From positions 1-63,940 of the forward strand of contig JACPCK010000014.1 of assembly GCA_016179845.1 (NCBI GenBank): a DNA stretch of 63,940 nt. The letters are read 5' to 3'. The DNA is from Chloroflexota bacterium (GTDB taxonomy: Bacteria; Chloroflexota; Dehalococcoidia; Lucifugimonadales; JACPCK01). The position numbers and the translations under genes were made by a program. The notes under the pieces are model-generated. The model saw only the letters and a program-made list of their open reading frames with translations. It did not search any database and had not been told where the DNA came from. Of this stretch, positions 16,202 to 25,440 are shown piece after piece; the stretch's first letter is position 1, and each line of letters starts with the position of its first letter.

Positions 16202-19200
16202 CCGCATCCCCCTTCACGTACTCTGTCAGGGGCCGCACATTAAAGGTGCCCATGCCGTTCAGGAGGGCCTCGAAAGCGGCCCGTGCCGTGTCCAGGGATG
16301 TAAAGCAGGGGATTCTCTGCTCCGCGGCAGCCCTCCTGATCTCGAAGCCGTCCCGGATGGGGACGCGGCTCCCTGAGACGGTGTTGATGACGGCCTGCAC
16401 CTGCCGCCCGAGGATGAGGTCCACCGTGTTGGGATGGCCTTGGCCAAGCTTCTTCACGGGCACCACATCCCTGAACCCCAGGGAGGCGATGACGGCGGCG
16501 GTACCCTCGGTGGCGTACAGGCGGTGGCCTGCCTCTGCCACCAGGTGAATGAGAGGCAGGGCCTCGGCCTTGTCCTTGTCGGTGAGGGAGAGCAGGACAG
16601 CATCCCCTCTGCGGACCTGGTTCCCGGCGGCTATGAGGGCCTTGGCCAGCGCTCCTCGGAAGTCCCTGTCAACCCCCATAACCTCTCCGGTAGACTTCAT
16701 TTCGGGACCCAGGTAGCTGTCCACGCCTGCCAGCTTGGCGCTAGAGAAGACTGGGGCCTTGATGCCGACGAGATCTCGTTTGGGAGCAAGGCCCGAGCTG
16801 TACCCCATCTCATTGAGGGTCTTGCCCAGCATGACGCTGGTGGCCAGCTTCACCAAAGGCATGTCGGTGAGTTTGGAGATGAAGGGGACTGTTCGACTAG
16901 CCCTGGGGTTCACCTCCAGTACATACACCGCTGATGAGGGGCCTGCCTCTCGGGGCTCGTAGAGGCTCCGGAAGGGCGTTCCTCCCATGATGACGAACTG
17001 GATGTTCATCAGCCCTTTCACCTGCAAGGCCAGCCCGATACGGATGGTGTAGTCTACCAGGGTCTGGACCTCCTCATCAGTAATGGTGACTCCCGGATAG
17101 ATGGCCATAGAGTCGCCGCTGTGAACGCCCGCCCGCTCTACGTGCTCCATGACGCCTGGTATCACCACCGACTCACCGTCGCACACAGCGTCCACCTCGC
17201 ACTCCCGCCCTTCCATGTACTTGTCGATGAGGATAGCCCTGCCGCCTCCGGCCTCAACGGCGGCGCCCAAGTACCGTGCCAGCTCCACCGGTCCTTGCAG
17301 TATCTCCATGGCCCTGCCGCCCAGAACGTAGCTGGGCCGAACCAGCACGGGATACCCAATGCGCTCGGCTACCTGTAGGGCCTCTTGCGCCGTGGTCACC
17401 GCCGCACCCGGCGGCTGAGGAATGCCCAGGGTTGCCAGGAAGTGCTCGAAGCGGCGCCGGTCGGACGCCATATCGATGGCCTTGGCAGAGGAACCAAGGA
17501 TGGGTAGGCCTGCCCGGTCCAGGACCTGGGACAGGTTGATTGCAGTTTGCCCGCCAAACTGCACAACTGATGGTGGGCGGCTCTCCGTGCCCCCGTTCTG
17601 CGAAGCTCCCGCCTCGTTCTCGATCACGTCCCGGACACCCTCCTCGTCCAGGGGCTCGAAGTAGAGACGTGTGCTGGTATCGAAATCGGTGGAGACCGTC
17701 TCCGGATTGGAGTTGATCATGATGCTGGCGATGCCCGCCTCCTGGAGCGTCCAGGCGGCGTGGACGGAGCAGTAGTCAAACTCGATGCCTTGGCCGATTC
17801 TTATGGGGCCCGAGCCGATGACGATGGCCTTCGGCCCCGGCAGAGGGAGCGCCTCGTTCTCCAGCTCGTACGTGCTGTAGAAGTAAGGGGTCAGGGCTTC
17901 GAACTCGCCGGCACAGGTATCCACCATCTTGTAGACGGGCCTGATGCCGTGGGCCCTGCGTTGATCTCTCACTCGCTCGGGGAGCACATCGGCCAGCGTG
18001 CCTATCACCTCGTCAGAGAAGCCCTGGCGCTTGGCCTCCCGCAGGAGGGCTGGCGTGAGGCTCTCCGAAAGGAGACGCCTGCCCAGGGCTACCAGACGTG
18101 CAAAGGCCCTGGTAAACCACGGGTCTACACCTGTGGCGGAAGACAGCTCCTCGGGGGAGGCGCCCCTTCTGAGGGCGGCCAGCATAGCCCAGGGCCTCTG
18201 GTCTGTGGGGGCCAGGGGCAGTTCCTGCCACTCCTTGACCGTTCTCCAGTCAGAGGCTTCCCACAGGATGCTGCGGGCGCCCTGCTCCAGGGAACGGACG
18301 GCCTTTTGGAAGGCCGCTTCGAAGGAGCGGTCTATGGCCATCACCTCCCCGGTGGCCTTCATCTGGGTGCCCAGGGTGCGGTCTCCCTGGGGGAACTTGT
18401 CGAAGGGCCAGCGCGGAATCTTGACCACGCAGTAGTCCAGGGCGGGCTCAAAGGCTGCCTGGGTCTTCTTGGTGACAGCGTTGGGTATCTCGTCCAGGCG
18501 CTTGCCCACAGCGATCTTGGCGGCGACGCGAGCGATGGGGTAGCCCGTAGCCTTGGAGGCGAGGGCCGAGGAGCGGCTGACCCTGGGGTTCACCTCTATC
18601 ACGTAGTAGTCCAGGTTGCTCCTTGGGCGGGAGCTTTCGGGTAGCCTGTTAGCGATGATGGGGTGGGGGGCCAGGGCGAACTGGATGTTGCACCCACCCT
18701 CGATGCCCAGGGCCCTTATTATTCTCAGGCTGGCAGAGCGCAGGAGCTGGTACTCCTTGTCGGTGAGGGTCTGGCTGGGCGCCACCACGATGCTGTCGCC
18801 GGTGTGAACGCCCATGGGGTCCAGGTTCTCCATGTTGCATACGGTGATGCAGTTGTCGGCACTGTCCCGCATCACCTCGTACTCTATCTCCTTCCAGCCA
18901 ACCAGGGAGCGCTCAAGCAGGACCTGGCTGATGGGGCTCGCGCCCAGGCCCAGCTTCACTATCTGCTCCAGCTCCTCCCAGGTGCAGGCCAGCCCGCCTC
19001 CGGTGCCTCCCAAGGTGTACGCTGGGCGCACTACCAGGGGCAGCCCCAGCTCCGAGGCGACCCCCTTGGCCTCTTCCCACGATCTGACAGTGGCGTTGAG
19101 AGGCTGCGGTTCCCCTATTTCATGGAGGAGCTGGCGGAAGAGGTCCCGGTCCTCGGCGCGGCGGATGGTCTCCAGGGATGTTCCCAGAAGTCGGACGTTG

Positions 19201-19532
19201 TGCTTCTCCAGAATACCCTTCTCGGCCAGCTCAACAGCCAGGTTAAGGCCCGTCTGGCCCCCCAGGGTGGGCAGGACGCCCTGAGGGCGTTCCCGGGCGA
19301 TGATACGCTCCAGGACCTCGGCGGTAAGAGGCTCGATATACACGATGTCGGCGATGCCCTCGTCCGTCATGATGGTGGCCGGATTGGAGTTGACCAGCAC
19401 CGTGACCACGCCTTCCTCTCGCAGGGCCTTGCAGGCCTGGGTGCCGGCGTAGTCGAACTCCGCCGCCTGCCCTATGACGATGGGCCCGGAGCCGATGACC
19501 AGGACCTTGGAAGGTTTAGCAGTTGCGGTCAT
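16191..19532 (-). CDS. carB: Carbamoyl-phosphate synthase large subunit
   Basis: Encodes 1113 aa, slightly longer than the usual ~1070. It contains two ATP-grasp synthetase halves, recognisable by the paired starts [20 protein letters not shown] and [19 protein letters not shown], plus the C-terminal MGS-like regulatory domain ([19 protein letters not shown]). It makes carbamoyl phosphate from bicarbonate, ammonia supplied by CarA, and ATP. The start ATGACCGCAACTGCTAAACC lies next to a duplicated copy of the first codons, so the current 5' end appears rebuilt (see the duplication entry). The gene is the distal member of the pyr operon. Confidence 0.96.
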   Translation of the reverse strand: MTATAKPSKVLVIGSGPIVIGQAAEFDYAGTQACKALREEGVVTVLVNSNPATIMTDEGIADIVYIEPLTAEVLERIIARERPQGVLPTLGGQTGLNLAVELAEKGILEKHNVRLLGTSLETIRRAEDRDLFRQLLHEIGEPQPLNATVRSWEEAKGVASELGLPLVVRPAYTLGGTGGGLACTWEELEQIVKLGLGASPISQVLLERSLVGWKEIEYEVMRDSADNCITVCNMENLDPMGVHTGDSIVVAPSQTLTDKEYQLLRSASLRIIRALGIEGGCNIQFALAPHPIIANRLPESSRPRSNLDYYVIEVNPRVSRSSALASKATGYPIARVAAKIAVGKRLDEIPNAVTKKTQAAFEPALDYCVVKIPRWPFDKFPQGDRTLGTQMKATGEVMAIDRSFEAAFQKAVRSLEQGARSILWEASDWRTVKEWQELPLAPTDQRPWAMLAALRRGASPEELSSATGVDPWFTRAFARLVALGRRLLSESLTPALLREAKRQGFSDEVIGTLADVLPERVRDQRRAHGIRPVYKMVDTCAGEFEALTPYFYSTYELENEALPLPGPKAIVIGSGPIRIGQGIEFDYCSVHAAWTLQEAGIASIMINSNPETVSTDFDTSTRLYFEPLDEEGVRDVIENEAGASQNGGTESRPPSVVQFGGQTAINLSQVLDRAGLPILGSSAKAIDMASDRRRFEHFLATLGIPQPPGAAVTTAQEALQVAERIGYPVLVRPSYVLGGRAMEILQGPVELARYLGAAVEAGGGRAILIDKYMEGRECEVDAVCDGESVVIPGVMEHVERAGVHSGDSMAIYPGVTITDEEVQTLVDYTIRIGLALQVKGLMNIQFVIMGGTPFRSLYEPREAGPSSAVYVLEVNPRASRTVPFISKLTDMPLVKLATSVMLGKTLNEMGYSSGLAPKRDLVGIKAPVFSSAKLAGVDSYLGPEMKSTGEVMGVDRDFRGALAKALIAAGNQVRRGDAVLLSLTDKDKAEALPLIHLVAEAGHRLYATEGTAAVIASLGFRDVVPVKKLGQGHPNTVDLILGRQVQAVINTVSGSRVPIRDGFEIRRAAAEQRIPCFTSLDTARAAFEALLNGMGTFNVRPLTEYVKGDAARP

Positions 19533-19745
19533 CTGTCTATTCCAGCCTGAGTGTCCTTTTCTGGGACCACGACCACCTCTCGGCCTGTCATCCGGACGGC
19601 CTGCTGCCTGTCACCCTGAGCGAAGCGAAGGGTCCGGGGTAGGGAGAACACGCCACCCCAGATTCCTCGCTCCGCTCGGAATGACAGTTCACGGGCCCTA
19701 TGACGATGGGCCCGGAGCCGATGACCAGGACCTTGGAAGGTTTAG
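19469..19745. repeat. 51-bp duplication of the carB 5' end flanking inserted repeat DNA
   Basis: Bases 19469-19519 (start of carB) are repeated exactly at 19695-19745. The outer copy is followed by the complement of an ATG (19750-19752) that overlaps the exonuclease stop codon and would read M-T-P-K-P-S-K on the minus strand. The 175 bases between the copies carry segments such as CACCCTGAGCGAAGCGAAGG and CTCGCTCCGCTCGGAATGAC, seen in related form in other spacers of this window. The present carB start lies inside this insert. Confidence 0.8.
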
Positions 19746-19748
19746 GCG

Positions 19749-20258
19749 TCATAGGCCAGGCCTGCCTGCCATTGGGTTATTCTCAAGTTTTCTCCTCAAG
19801 TGCAATAGATTCTCGACATCCTCCTTGTTGTACTCAAGGAGAATGTGCAAGGCCTTTCCATCGCCATGCTCCTTGTATCTGTACCACAGGTTCACGGCGT
19901 CCAGCCCTGTTACCCCCTTCAATTGTCGCGGTATACCCAGGTTCTCTTCCACCGCTTTCAAGCCCCCAAATAGACCTCTGTTCCAGCAGTCCAGCATAAG
20001 GTCGTGGTGGTCGAGACGATCACTCAGGTTCAGGCCCAGAAACCCTCGGACAAAAGGGATGTCAAAGCGGGCGCCGTTATAGGTGTAAAGTCTGGTTACA
20101 CCCTCGAGAGCTCCGGTCAGCCTTCTCTCTGTCACCTCTTTATCAACCAACTGAACCACCTGGAGCCGCTCACCCAGACTCAGGCCAATGCCTATGACCG
20201 TTATCTTGTCGGAATATGGAGAAAGACCTGTTGTCTCAATGTCCAGGTAGGCATCCAC
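19749..20258 (-). CDS. RNase H-like 3'-5' exonuclease domain protein (YprB/RNase_H_2 type)
   Basis: Encodes 169 aa from a GTG start (MDAYLDIETTGLSPYSDKI). The first exonuclease motif is YLDIETTGL, with the catalytic D and E. Motif II is around YTYNGARFDIPFV, and a late YNKEDVENL provides the last acidic residues, as in DnaQ-fold RNase_H_2 proteins. It is expected to cut DNA or RNA from the 3' end; the cellular role is not established. Its TGA stop overlaps an ATG that starts the abandoned first copy of the carB 5' end. Confidence 0.8.
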   Translation of the reverse strand: MDAYLDIETTGLSPYSDKITVIGIGLSLGERLQVVQLVDKEVTERRLTGALEGVTRLYTYNGARFDIPFVRGFLGLNLSDRLDHHDLMLDCWNRGLFGGLKAVEENLGIPRQLKGVTGLDAVNLWYRYKEHGDGKALHILLEYNKEDVENLLHLRRKLENNPMAGRPGL

Positions 20259-20325
20259 TACAGTTTTTCCCTCTCAGCCAGCAACGCGCTCATCTCCGCC
20301 TGCGGTCCCGGTGCCTGCTCCATCG

Positions 20326-20712
20326 CTACCCTCCCGCCTTGTAGAGCTTCACGCCGGGGATGCGCCGGAAGTGCTCGTCCGCAGTGTAGACCTCGCAGCC
20401 ATGCTCGATGGCCAGAGCCGCAATGAGGAGGTCCAGCAATGACCCCGCTGCGCCTCTCCGACGCAACTGGAAGGAGAGATTCCCTGCACGAGCCCACGTC
20501 TCCTCTGTTTCTGCCAAATACGGGAGGGCTGTTAGCCAATCGGTAAGTTGCTCCAACTCCTGCTGGCTTTGCGCCCCCTGAAGAAGCTCCGCCATGACAA
20601 CGCCCACCATGGCGACCTCGCCCCTGGACCGGAGAAGGTTCATCTCGGCCCTCACAGACGCCTTACCGGCCTTAAGGAACTCCAGCCAGACCGATGTATC
20701 CACGATAACCAC
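20326..20712 (-). CDS. vapC: VapC-type PIN-domain toxin
   Basis: Encodes 128 aa from the GTG at 20712, chosen because the PIN domain begins right there (VVIVDTSVWLEFLKAG) and the start lies four bases after the antitoxin stop. Acidic PIN residues are visible at VDTSVW, MAELLQG, LLDLLIAA and YTADEHF. VapC toxins are endoribonucleases that cleave tRNA or rRNA. It forms a pair with the gene at 20717. The pair sits inside the pyrimidine operon between carA and the exonuclease. Confidence 0.88.
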   Translation of the reverse strand: MVIVDTSVWLEFLKAGKASVRAEMNLLRSRGEVAMVGVVMAELLQGAQSQQELEQLTDWLTALPYLAETEETWARAGNLSFQLRRRGAAGSLLDLLIAALAIEHGCEVYTADEHFRRIPGVKLYKAGG

Positions 20713-20716
20713 GGAA

Positions 20717-20917
20717 CTACCTGGGCTCCATGTGGCGAAGCTCATACCAGTTGTCCACCAGGTCCATCTTCCCAGCCATGCTCCAAAGCTCGTCGATCTT
20801 CTTCCTGCGGACGTACTCCCCCAGGGCCTTGTTCAGGGCCTTGCTTTTGCTCCTCTCACCCGTGATTTTGACCAGCTCTTCAAGCAACCGCTTGTCAATG
20901 TCCAGGGTAGTGCGCAT
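20717..20917 (-). CDS. vapB: VapB-type ribbon-helix-helix antitoxin
   Basis: Encodes 66 aa. MRTTLDIDKRLLEELVKITG is the beta strand and first helix of a ribbon-helix-helix DNA-binding domain, and the C-terminal part (DELWSMAGKMDLVDNWYELR) is the toxin-neutralising segment typical of VapB partners of PIN toxins. A good RBS (GGAGGACTCTG) precedes the ATG. An A/T-rich inverted repeat with a -10-like box lies just upstream and is the likely autoregulation site. Confidence 0.88.
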   Translation of the reverse strand: MRTTLDIDKRLLEELVKITGERSKSKALNKALGEYVRRKKIDELWSMAGKMDLVDNWYELRHMEPR

Positions 20918-20933
20918 CAGAGTCCTCCATCAA

Positions 20934-20953
20934 AATAATACACCATTATTATA
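20934..20953 (-). promoter_or_regulatory. Probable vapBC promoter/operator
   Basis: AATAAT and ATTATT form an inverted repeat around a five-base centre (20934-20950), overlapping TATAAT on the minus strand (20953-20948). The box overlaps the carA stop codon at 20949-20951. RHH antitoxins commonly bind such short palindromes in their own promoter. Confidence 0.5.
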
Positions 20954-22043
20954 CATCACTTGAGTGCACCATCTCCAGAAACTGGTCGAAGAGGTACTCG
21001 CTGTCCCGCGGGCCGGGCGAGGCCTCCGAGTGGTACTGGATGCTCATGATGGGGTAGCTCCTGTGTCTCAGCCCCTCCACGGTGCCGTCGTTCAGGCTCA
21101 CATGGCTCACCTCCACCTCAGGCGGTAGCGAGTCGGCGTCTAAGGCGTAGCCATGGTTCTGGGCCGTAATGTGGACCCGGCCGGTGGTCAGGTTCTGGAC
21201 CGGGTGGTTGGCCCCGCGATGGCCGAACTTGAGCTTGAAGGTGCGCCCGCCAAAGGCCCGGCCAATGACCTGGTGGCCCAGGCAGATGCCCATGATAGGC
21301 AGCCTCCCAGCCAGGCCTCTCACTGTGGCCGCCATGTAGTCCAGGAGTGCCGGGTCGCCGGGGCCAGGGGAGAAGACCAGGCCGTTAGGCTTGAGCTCCT
21401 GGATGGCCTCGGCGGTGTAGAGAGCAGGCACGGCGATGACCTCGCACCCCCGCTTGCGAAGGTTGCGCAGGATGTTGAACTTGAGGCCGCAGTCCGTAAC
21501 GACGATACGACGCCCTGCCCCTGCTGGGGTGGGCGTGTCCCACCGGTAAAGGGTAGGGGTGCTCACCCCGGGGACGAAGTCCATGTTGTCATACCGGGGC
21601 AGGGTTCTGAGGCGGCTCAGGGCTTCCTCCGGGCCCTCGTCCGTGGCGATTATTCCCATCATGACGCCCTGGGTCCTGAGGCGGCGGGTGATGGCCCTGG
21701 TGTCCACGCCGCTGATGCCCGGCACACCCTGGGCCGCCAGGAACTCGTGGAGAGTGGCCGTACTGAGGCCGTGGCTGGGGGCCTGGCAGTGCTCCCGGAC
21801 TACGAAGCCTGCAACCTGAACCCTACGAGACTCGAAGTCCTCCTGGTTGATGCCGTAGTTCCCTATGAGGGGGTAGGTGGGCACGACGATCTGTCCTGCA
21901 TAGGAAGGGTCCGTGAGCATCTCCTGGTAGCCGGTCATGGAGGTGTTGAACACCACCTCGCCGTAGGCAGAGGACTCGGCGCCAAAGGCCTCCCCCTCAA
22001 AGGTAGACCCGTCCTCCAGGACCAGCCAGGCCTTCTTGCTCAC
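20949..22043 (-). CDS. carA: Carbamoyl-phosphate synthase small subunit
   Basis: Encodes 364 aa. The N-terminal CPSase_sm domain (ALVLEDG-like: AWLVLEDGSTFEGEAFG) is followed by the class I glutamine amidotransferase domain with the nucleophile in GICLGHQ and the His-Glu partner in IQYHSEASPGP. It hydrolyses glutamine and channels ammonia to CarB. It follows pyrC by 18 bases. CarB, normally the neighbour, is about 1.4 kb further on, separated by vapBC and an exonuclease gene. Confidence 0.96.
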   Translation of the reverse strand: MSKKAWLVLEDGSTFEGEAFGAESSAYGEVVFNTSMTGYQEMLTDPSYAGQIVVPTYPLIGNYGINQEDFESRRVQVAGFVVREHCQAPSHGLSTATLHEFLAAQGVPGISGVDTRAITRRLRTQGVMMGIIATDEGPEEALSRLRTLPRYDNMDFVPGVSTPTLYRWDTPTPAGAGRRIVVTDCGLKFNILRNLRKRGCEVIAVPALYTAEAIQELKPNGLVFSPGPGDPALLDYMAATVRGLAGRLPIMGICLGHQVIGRAFGGRTFKLKFGHRGANHPVQNLTTGRVHITAQNHGYALDADSLPPEVEVSHVSLNDGTVEGLRHRSYPIMSIQYHSEASPGPRDSEYLFDQFLEMVHSSDV

Positions 22044-22061
22044 GGGAGAGACCTCACGCTC

Positions 22062-23429
22062 TTATCTTCCATCGTCATAGATCACCTTCCCCTCCAGGAC
22101 GGTGTACTTGACTCGGCCCTTCAGGGTTACTCCCGCCAGGGGGGTGTTCTTGCCCTTGGAGGCGAACTTCTGGGGGTCTACCGTCCATGCCTCCTCCGGG
22201 TCGAAGATAACTAAGTCTGCTACAGTGCCGGGTTTCAAGGTGCCCAGTCCTTGTCCTTTCGCCCCCAGGACCAGGGCTGGCCCAACGGTTAGCTTCTCCA
22301 CGATTCTGGACAGGGGCACCTGACCCTGGTGGTAGATGGTCAGCACCAGGCCGAGGGCCGTCTCCAGACCGCTGATGCCGAAGGCCGCCTCATCAAAGGG
22401 GCAGACCTTGTCCACCAGGGTGTGGGGAGCGTGGTCGGTGGCGATGGCGTCGACCAGGCCCTCTCTTAGGGCTGCCACAAGAGCCTGCACATCTTCCCTG
22501 GCCCGCAGGGGCGGATTCACCTTGGCATTGGTGTCGTAGGCCAGTGGCGTGAGAGACTCGAAGGGGGAGGCCCTGACCCGGAGGCCCAGCACCTCCTCCT
22601 CCGTAAGGGTGAGGTGATGGGGCGTGACCTCAAAGGTGACGGGAAGTCCCCTCTCCTTGGCCCTCCGAACCAGCTCCAGGGCCTGCCGGGTGCTCAGGTG
22701 TGCCAGATGCAGCCTGCCCCCGGTGAGCTCTGCCAGCGCCAGGTCTCGGGCCACCATCGCCTCCTCGGCCTGAGAAGGGATGCCCTTGAGCCCCAGCCGG
22801 CTGGCCACCCAGCCCTCATGGATGACCCCCCCTGAGAGCTCAGGAGTTTCACAGTGCTCGATAAGCGGAAGTCCGGTGACTCTGGAGTAGGTCAGGGCCA
22901 TGCGCATCATGTAGGGGTCGGCCACGGGGTCGCCGTCGTCGGAGAAGCCTACCGCTCCAGCCTTGGCCAGCTCCGCCATCTCCGTCAGCTCCCTGCCCTT
23001 GCGGCCCCTGGTAATGGAGCCGATGGGGAACACCCGGACATGGCCCTCCTCTCGGGCCCGCTGGAGCACAAACTCCACTACCGAGCGGCTGTCTATAGGA
23101 GGCAATGTGTTGGGCATGGCGCATACGGCAGTAAAGCCGCCTCTGGCCGCTGCCAGGGTCCCGGTGGCGATGGTCTCCTTGTCCTCGTAGCCGGGCTCCC
23201 GCAGGTGGCAGTGCAGGTCGATGAAGCCGGGTGATACCACCAGGCCGGATGCGTCAACTACTGAACGGGCCTCTGTGGACGAGGCGTTCTGAGGCTTGCG
23301 AATGGCAGCCACTAGGCCATCCCTCACCAGAACGTCCAGCACATCGTCGAGGCCCTGGGCGGGGTCGATGACCCTGCCCCCTCTGATCAGAAGGGTTCCG
23401 TTGTCAGCCTTTGTCTTCTGCTCTCTCAT
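22062..23429 (-). CDS. pyrC: Dihydroorotase
   Basis: Encodes 455 aa, the long class I type. Metal-binding DLHCHLREPG is near residue 75, and the later metal ligand Asp is in ATDHAPH. It closes carbamoyl aspartate to dihydroorotate, the third step of pyrimidine synthesis. The start ATGAGAGAGCAGAAGAC follows pyrB by 24 bases. N-terminal beta strands (LLIRGGRVIDPAQGLDDVLD) are intact, and the spacing implies one transcript from pyrR to carA. Confidence 0.95.
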   Translation of the reverse strand: MREQKTKADNGTLLIRGGRVIDPAQGLDDVLDVLVRDGLVAAIRKPQNASSTEARSVVDASGLVVSPGFIDLHCHLREPGYEDKETIATGTLAAARGGFTAVCAMPNTLPPIDSRSVVEFVLQRAREEGHVRVFPIGSITRGRKGRELTEMAELAKAGAVGFSDDGDPVADPYMMRMALTYSRVTGLPLIEHCETPELSGGVIHEGWVASRLGLKGIPSQAEEAMVARDLALAELTGGRLHLAHLSTRQALELVRRAKERGLPVTFEVTPHHLTLTEEEVLGLRVRASPFESLTPLAYDTNAKVNPPLRAREDVQALVAALREGLVDAIATDHAPHTLVDKVCPFDEAAFGISGLETALGLVLTIYHQGQVPLSRIVEKLTVGPALVLGAKGQGLGTLKPGTVADLVIFDPEEAWTVDPQKFASKGKNTPLAGVTLKGRVKYTVLEGKVIYDDGR

Positions 23430-23453
23430 GGTCCGTATCTGTCCTTCAAGGCG

Positions 23454-24470
23454 CTAGGAGCTCTCTGCTGGCCCGCACAGCAGGTACAGGAGGGCCATGC
23501 GGACGGCAACCCCGTTGGTCACCTGCTCCTGTACTACTGAGTGGGGCCCGTGGGCCGCCTCCGGGCTAATCTCTACTCCTTCGTTCATGGGCCCTGGGTG
23601 CATCAGGAGAACGTCCGGCCTGCAAAGCGCCAGCCGCTCTGTGTTCACCTGCCAGAGCCTGGCATACTCTCTCAGCGATGGGATGGCGCCCATCTGCTGG
23701 CGCTCCTTCTGGAGCCGCAGGGCCATGATCACGTCTGCATCCGGGAGAGCCTTCTCCAAGTCCAGTTCCACCTCCACTGCGCCGAAGGGATGCCCTGGGG
23801 TGGTTTCGCGGCCCTTGAGAAGGTCCCAGGGCATGAGGGTTGGGGGCCCGCAGAGGACCACGTGGGCTCCCATTCGGGTGAGGCCCCACAGGTTGGACCG
23901 GGCCACCCGGCTGTGGGCCACATCGCCCACGATAGCCACCCGGAGGCCCTCCAGGCGGCCTCTCTTCTCCCGGATGGTGAAGGCGTCCAGGAGGGCCTGG
24001 GTGGGGTGGGCGTGGGTCCCGTCCCCCGCGTTGACCACGGAGGCATGGCCCAGGTGCCGGGCCGCCAGATAGGGGGCCCCCGAGGAAGGGTGCCTTATCA
24101 CGATGACGTCGGCGGCCATGGACTGGAGGGTGAGGAGCGTGTCCAGGAGGGACTCCCCTTTGGCAGCGGAGCTCGTTCCTGAGGAGATGTTAATGACGTC
24201 GGCGCTGAGGACCTTGCCCGCCTGCTCAAAGGAGACCCTGGTGCGGGTACTGGACTCGTAGAAGAGGGTTAGGATGCTCTTGCCGCGCAGCGTTGGCACC
24301 TTCTTTATGTCCCGATGCAGCACATCTTTCATAGCCGATGAGGTGTCCAGGACGGCTTCCATCTCCTGGCGGGAGAACTCGTCCAGGTCCAGGACGTGCC
24401 GCTTGTTCCAGGCTACCCGCTCAGCGGGCTGCCCCACCGTGGTAGCCTCCGGAATCTGCACTGTCCTCAT
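23454..24470 (-). CDS. pyrB: Aspartate carbamoyltransferase catalytic subunit
   Basis: Encodes 338 aa. The carbamoyl-phosphate loop is [13 protein letters not shown] and the aspartate-binding region includes [16 protein letters not shown]. It condenses aspartate with carbamoyl phosphate, the committed step. The ATG overlaps the pyrR stop by four bases. No regulatory chain gene (pyrI) is seen, which is usual when PyrR controls the operon. The N-terminal extension before [13 protein letters not shown] is about 25 residues longer than in many homologs. Confidence 0.95.
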   Translation of the reverse strand: MRTVQIPEATTVGQPAERVAWNKRHVLDLDEFSRQEMEAVLDTSSAMKDVLHRDIKKVPTLRGKSILTLFYESSTRTRVSFEQAGKVLSADVINISSGTSSAAKGESLLDTLLTLQSMAADVIVIRHPSSGAPYLAARHLGHASVVNAGDGTHAHPTQALLDAFTIREKRGRLEGLRVAIVGDVAHSRVARSNLWGLTRMGAHVVLCGPPTLMPWDLLKGRETTPGHPFGAVEVELDLEKALPDADVIMALRLQKERQQMGAIPSLREYARLWQVNTERLALCRPDVLLMHPGPMNEGVEISPEAAHGPHSVVQEQVTNGVAVRMALLYLLCGPAESS

Positions 24471-25006
24471 GGGGCCCCACCTCCTTTCTGGATGACTACC
24501 TCGTCCCTTCCATCAGTCTCTACAAGCCGGACCTGGACCTCTTCATCCAGGGCCGTGGGCACGTTCTTGCCCACGTAGTCCGCCCTGATGGGAAGCTCCC
24601 TGTGGCCCCGGTCCACCAGAACGGCGAGCTGAATGCTCTTGGGGCGTCCCATGTCGGTGAGGGCGTCCATAGCTGCCCGAATAGACCGGCCGGTGAAAAG
24701 AACGTCGTCCACCAGGAGCACCTTCTTGCTGTCGATGGCCACAGGGATATCGGTAGGCCGGACCCTGGAGCGTCGCAGGGATACATCATCCCGGTAGAGG
24801 CTTATGTCCAGGGCTCCAACCGGCACCTCGATGCTCTCAAACTCCTTGATCCGCTCGGCTATGCGCCGCGCCAGGGGGACACCACGGGTCTGCATGCCTA
24901 CCAGGACCAGGTCCTGGGCCCCGCGCTGGTGCTCCAGGACCTCGTGAGCGATGCGAGATAGGGCTCTCCTTATGTCCTCGCTGGACATAAGTGGTTTTTC
25001 AGCCAC
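24467..25006 (-). CDS. pyrR: PyrR bifunctional regulator/uracil phosphoribosyltransferase
   Basis: Encodes 179 aa. The PRPP-binding loop is [20 protein letters not shown], the family signature, and the N-terminal region ([17 protein letters not shown]) is typical of PyrR. In the presence of UMP/UTP PyrR binds the leader RNA of pyr operons and favours the terminator. It is the first gene of the cluster, directly behind a leader with a terminator and a PyrR-box-like loop. Confidence 0.95.
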   Translation of the reverse strand: MAEKPLMSSEDIRRALSRIAHEVLEHQRGAQDLVLVGMQTRGVPLARRIAERIKEFESIEVPVGALDISLYRDDVSLRRSRVRPTDIPVAIDSKKVLLVDDVLFTGRSIRAAMDALTDMGRPKSIQLAVLVDRGHRELPIRADYVGKNVPTALDEEVQVRLVETDGRDEVVIQKGGGAP

Positions 25007-25014
25007 CGCTACTC

Positions 25015-25172
25015 ACAAAAAAGACCCCTTGCCGACCTCCGGCAAGGAGTCTCGCACGGTATCGAGCTATTCTGTTGCGGGCTCTCTTGCTAGCCATTTG
25101 CCTTACCAGCCTCACGGGGCTGTCCTTAAAGGCTGCCCTTTTGCAGAGCCTAGCTGCTATCGGGTCATATAG
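25015..25172 (-). promoter_or_regulatory. PyrR-type transcription attenuator leader
   Basis: On the minus strand the leader of the pyr operon contains CAGCCCCGTGAGGCTG (25122-25107), resembling the PyrR-binding hairpin loop, and ends in a strong terminator: CCTTGCCG pairs with CGGCAAGG and runs into GGTCTTTTTT (25050-25015). The layout fits the known mechanism where UMP-bound PyrR stabilises an anti-antiterminator hairpin. The antiterminator pairing itself was not folded. Confidence 0.75.
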
Positions 25173-25201
25173 AACATAGCATAAGCAGGGCCTGTCATCA
25201 A
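25173..25201 (-). promoter_or_regulatory. Promoter of the pyr operon
   Basis: Minus strand: TTGATG (25201-25196), a 17-base spacer, TATGTT (25178-25173). It sits just upstream of the attenuator leader, about 170 bases before the pyrR start. The remaining DNA up to about 25290 shows nothing more. Confidence 0.5.
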
Positions 25202-25289
25202 GGGCCTGCGCACCTAGAGTGAAGTATCCTTAGTTCTTTACAAAAGTGGAGGCTGCCTCCCGAGAAATCACGTCCTCTCTGAAGACAGA

Positions 25290-25440
25290 TACCTCACCCC
25301 CAATAAGGCCCCTTCTCCTGCTGGAGAGGGTGAAAAGAGAAATCTGGGGGACACCCCTTCGGCTGACCCTTCGCAGGCTCAGGGCTTCGGCTCAGGGCAG
25401 GCCCCAGACCCCTGGCATCCCGACAAGTCGGGACGCCCCT
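25290..25440. repeat. Dispersed repeat, partial copy D, overlapping the malic enzyme 3' end
   Basis: Contains ATCTGGGGGACACCCCTTCG and CTCAGGGCAGGCCCCAGAC, then ATCCCGACAAGTCGGGA, which match the interior of copy A (4670-4740) in the same order and strand. The terminal inverted repeats are not present, so this copy is incomplete or belongs to a composite. Its right part (25379-25440) is read as the last codons of the malic enzyme gene. Confidence 0.65.

Noticed and set aside
20258-20539. 93-codon minus-strand frame between exonuclease and vapC
   Set aside because: Mostly overlaps vapC in another frame; only its last 21 codons lie in the gap, too little to call.
21153-22214. 353-codon plus-strand frame
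   Set aside because: Antisense of carA and the end of pyrC; no family features.
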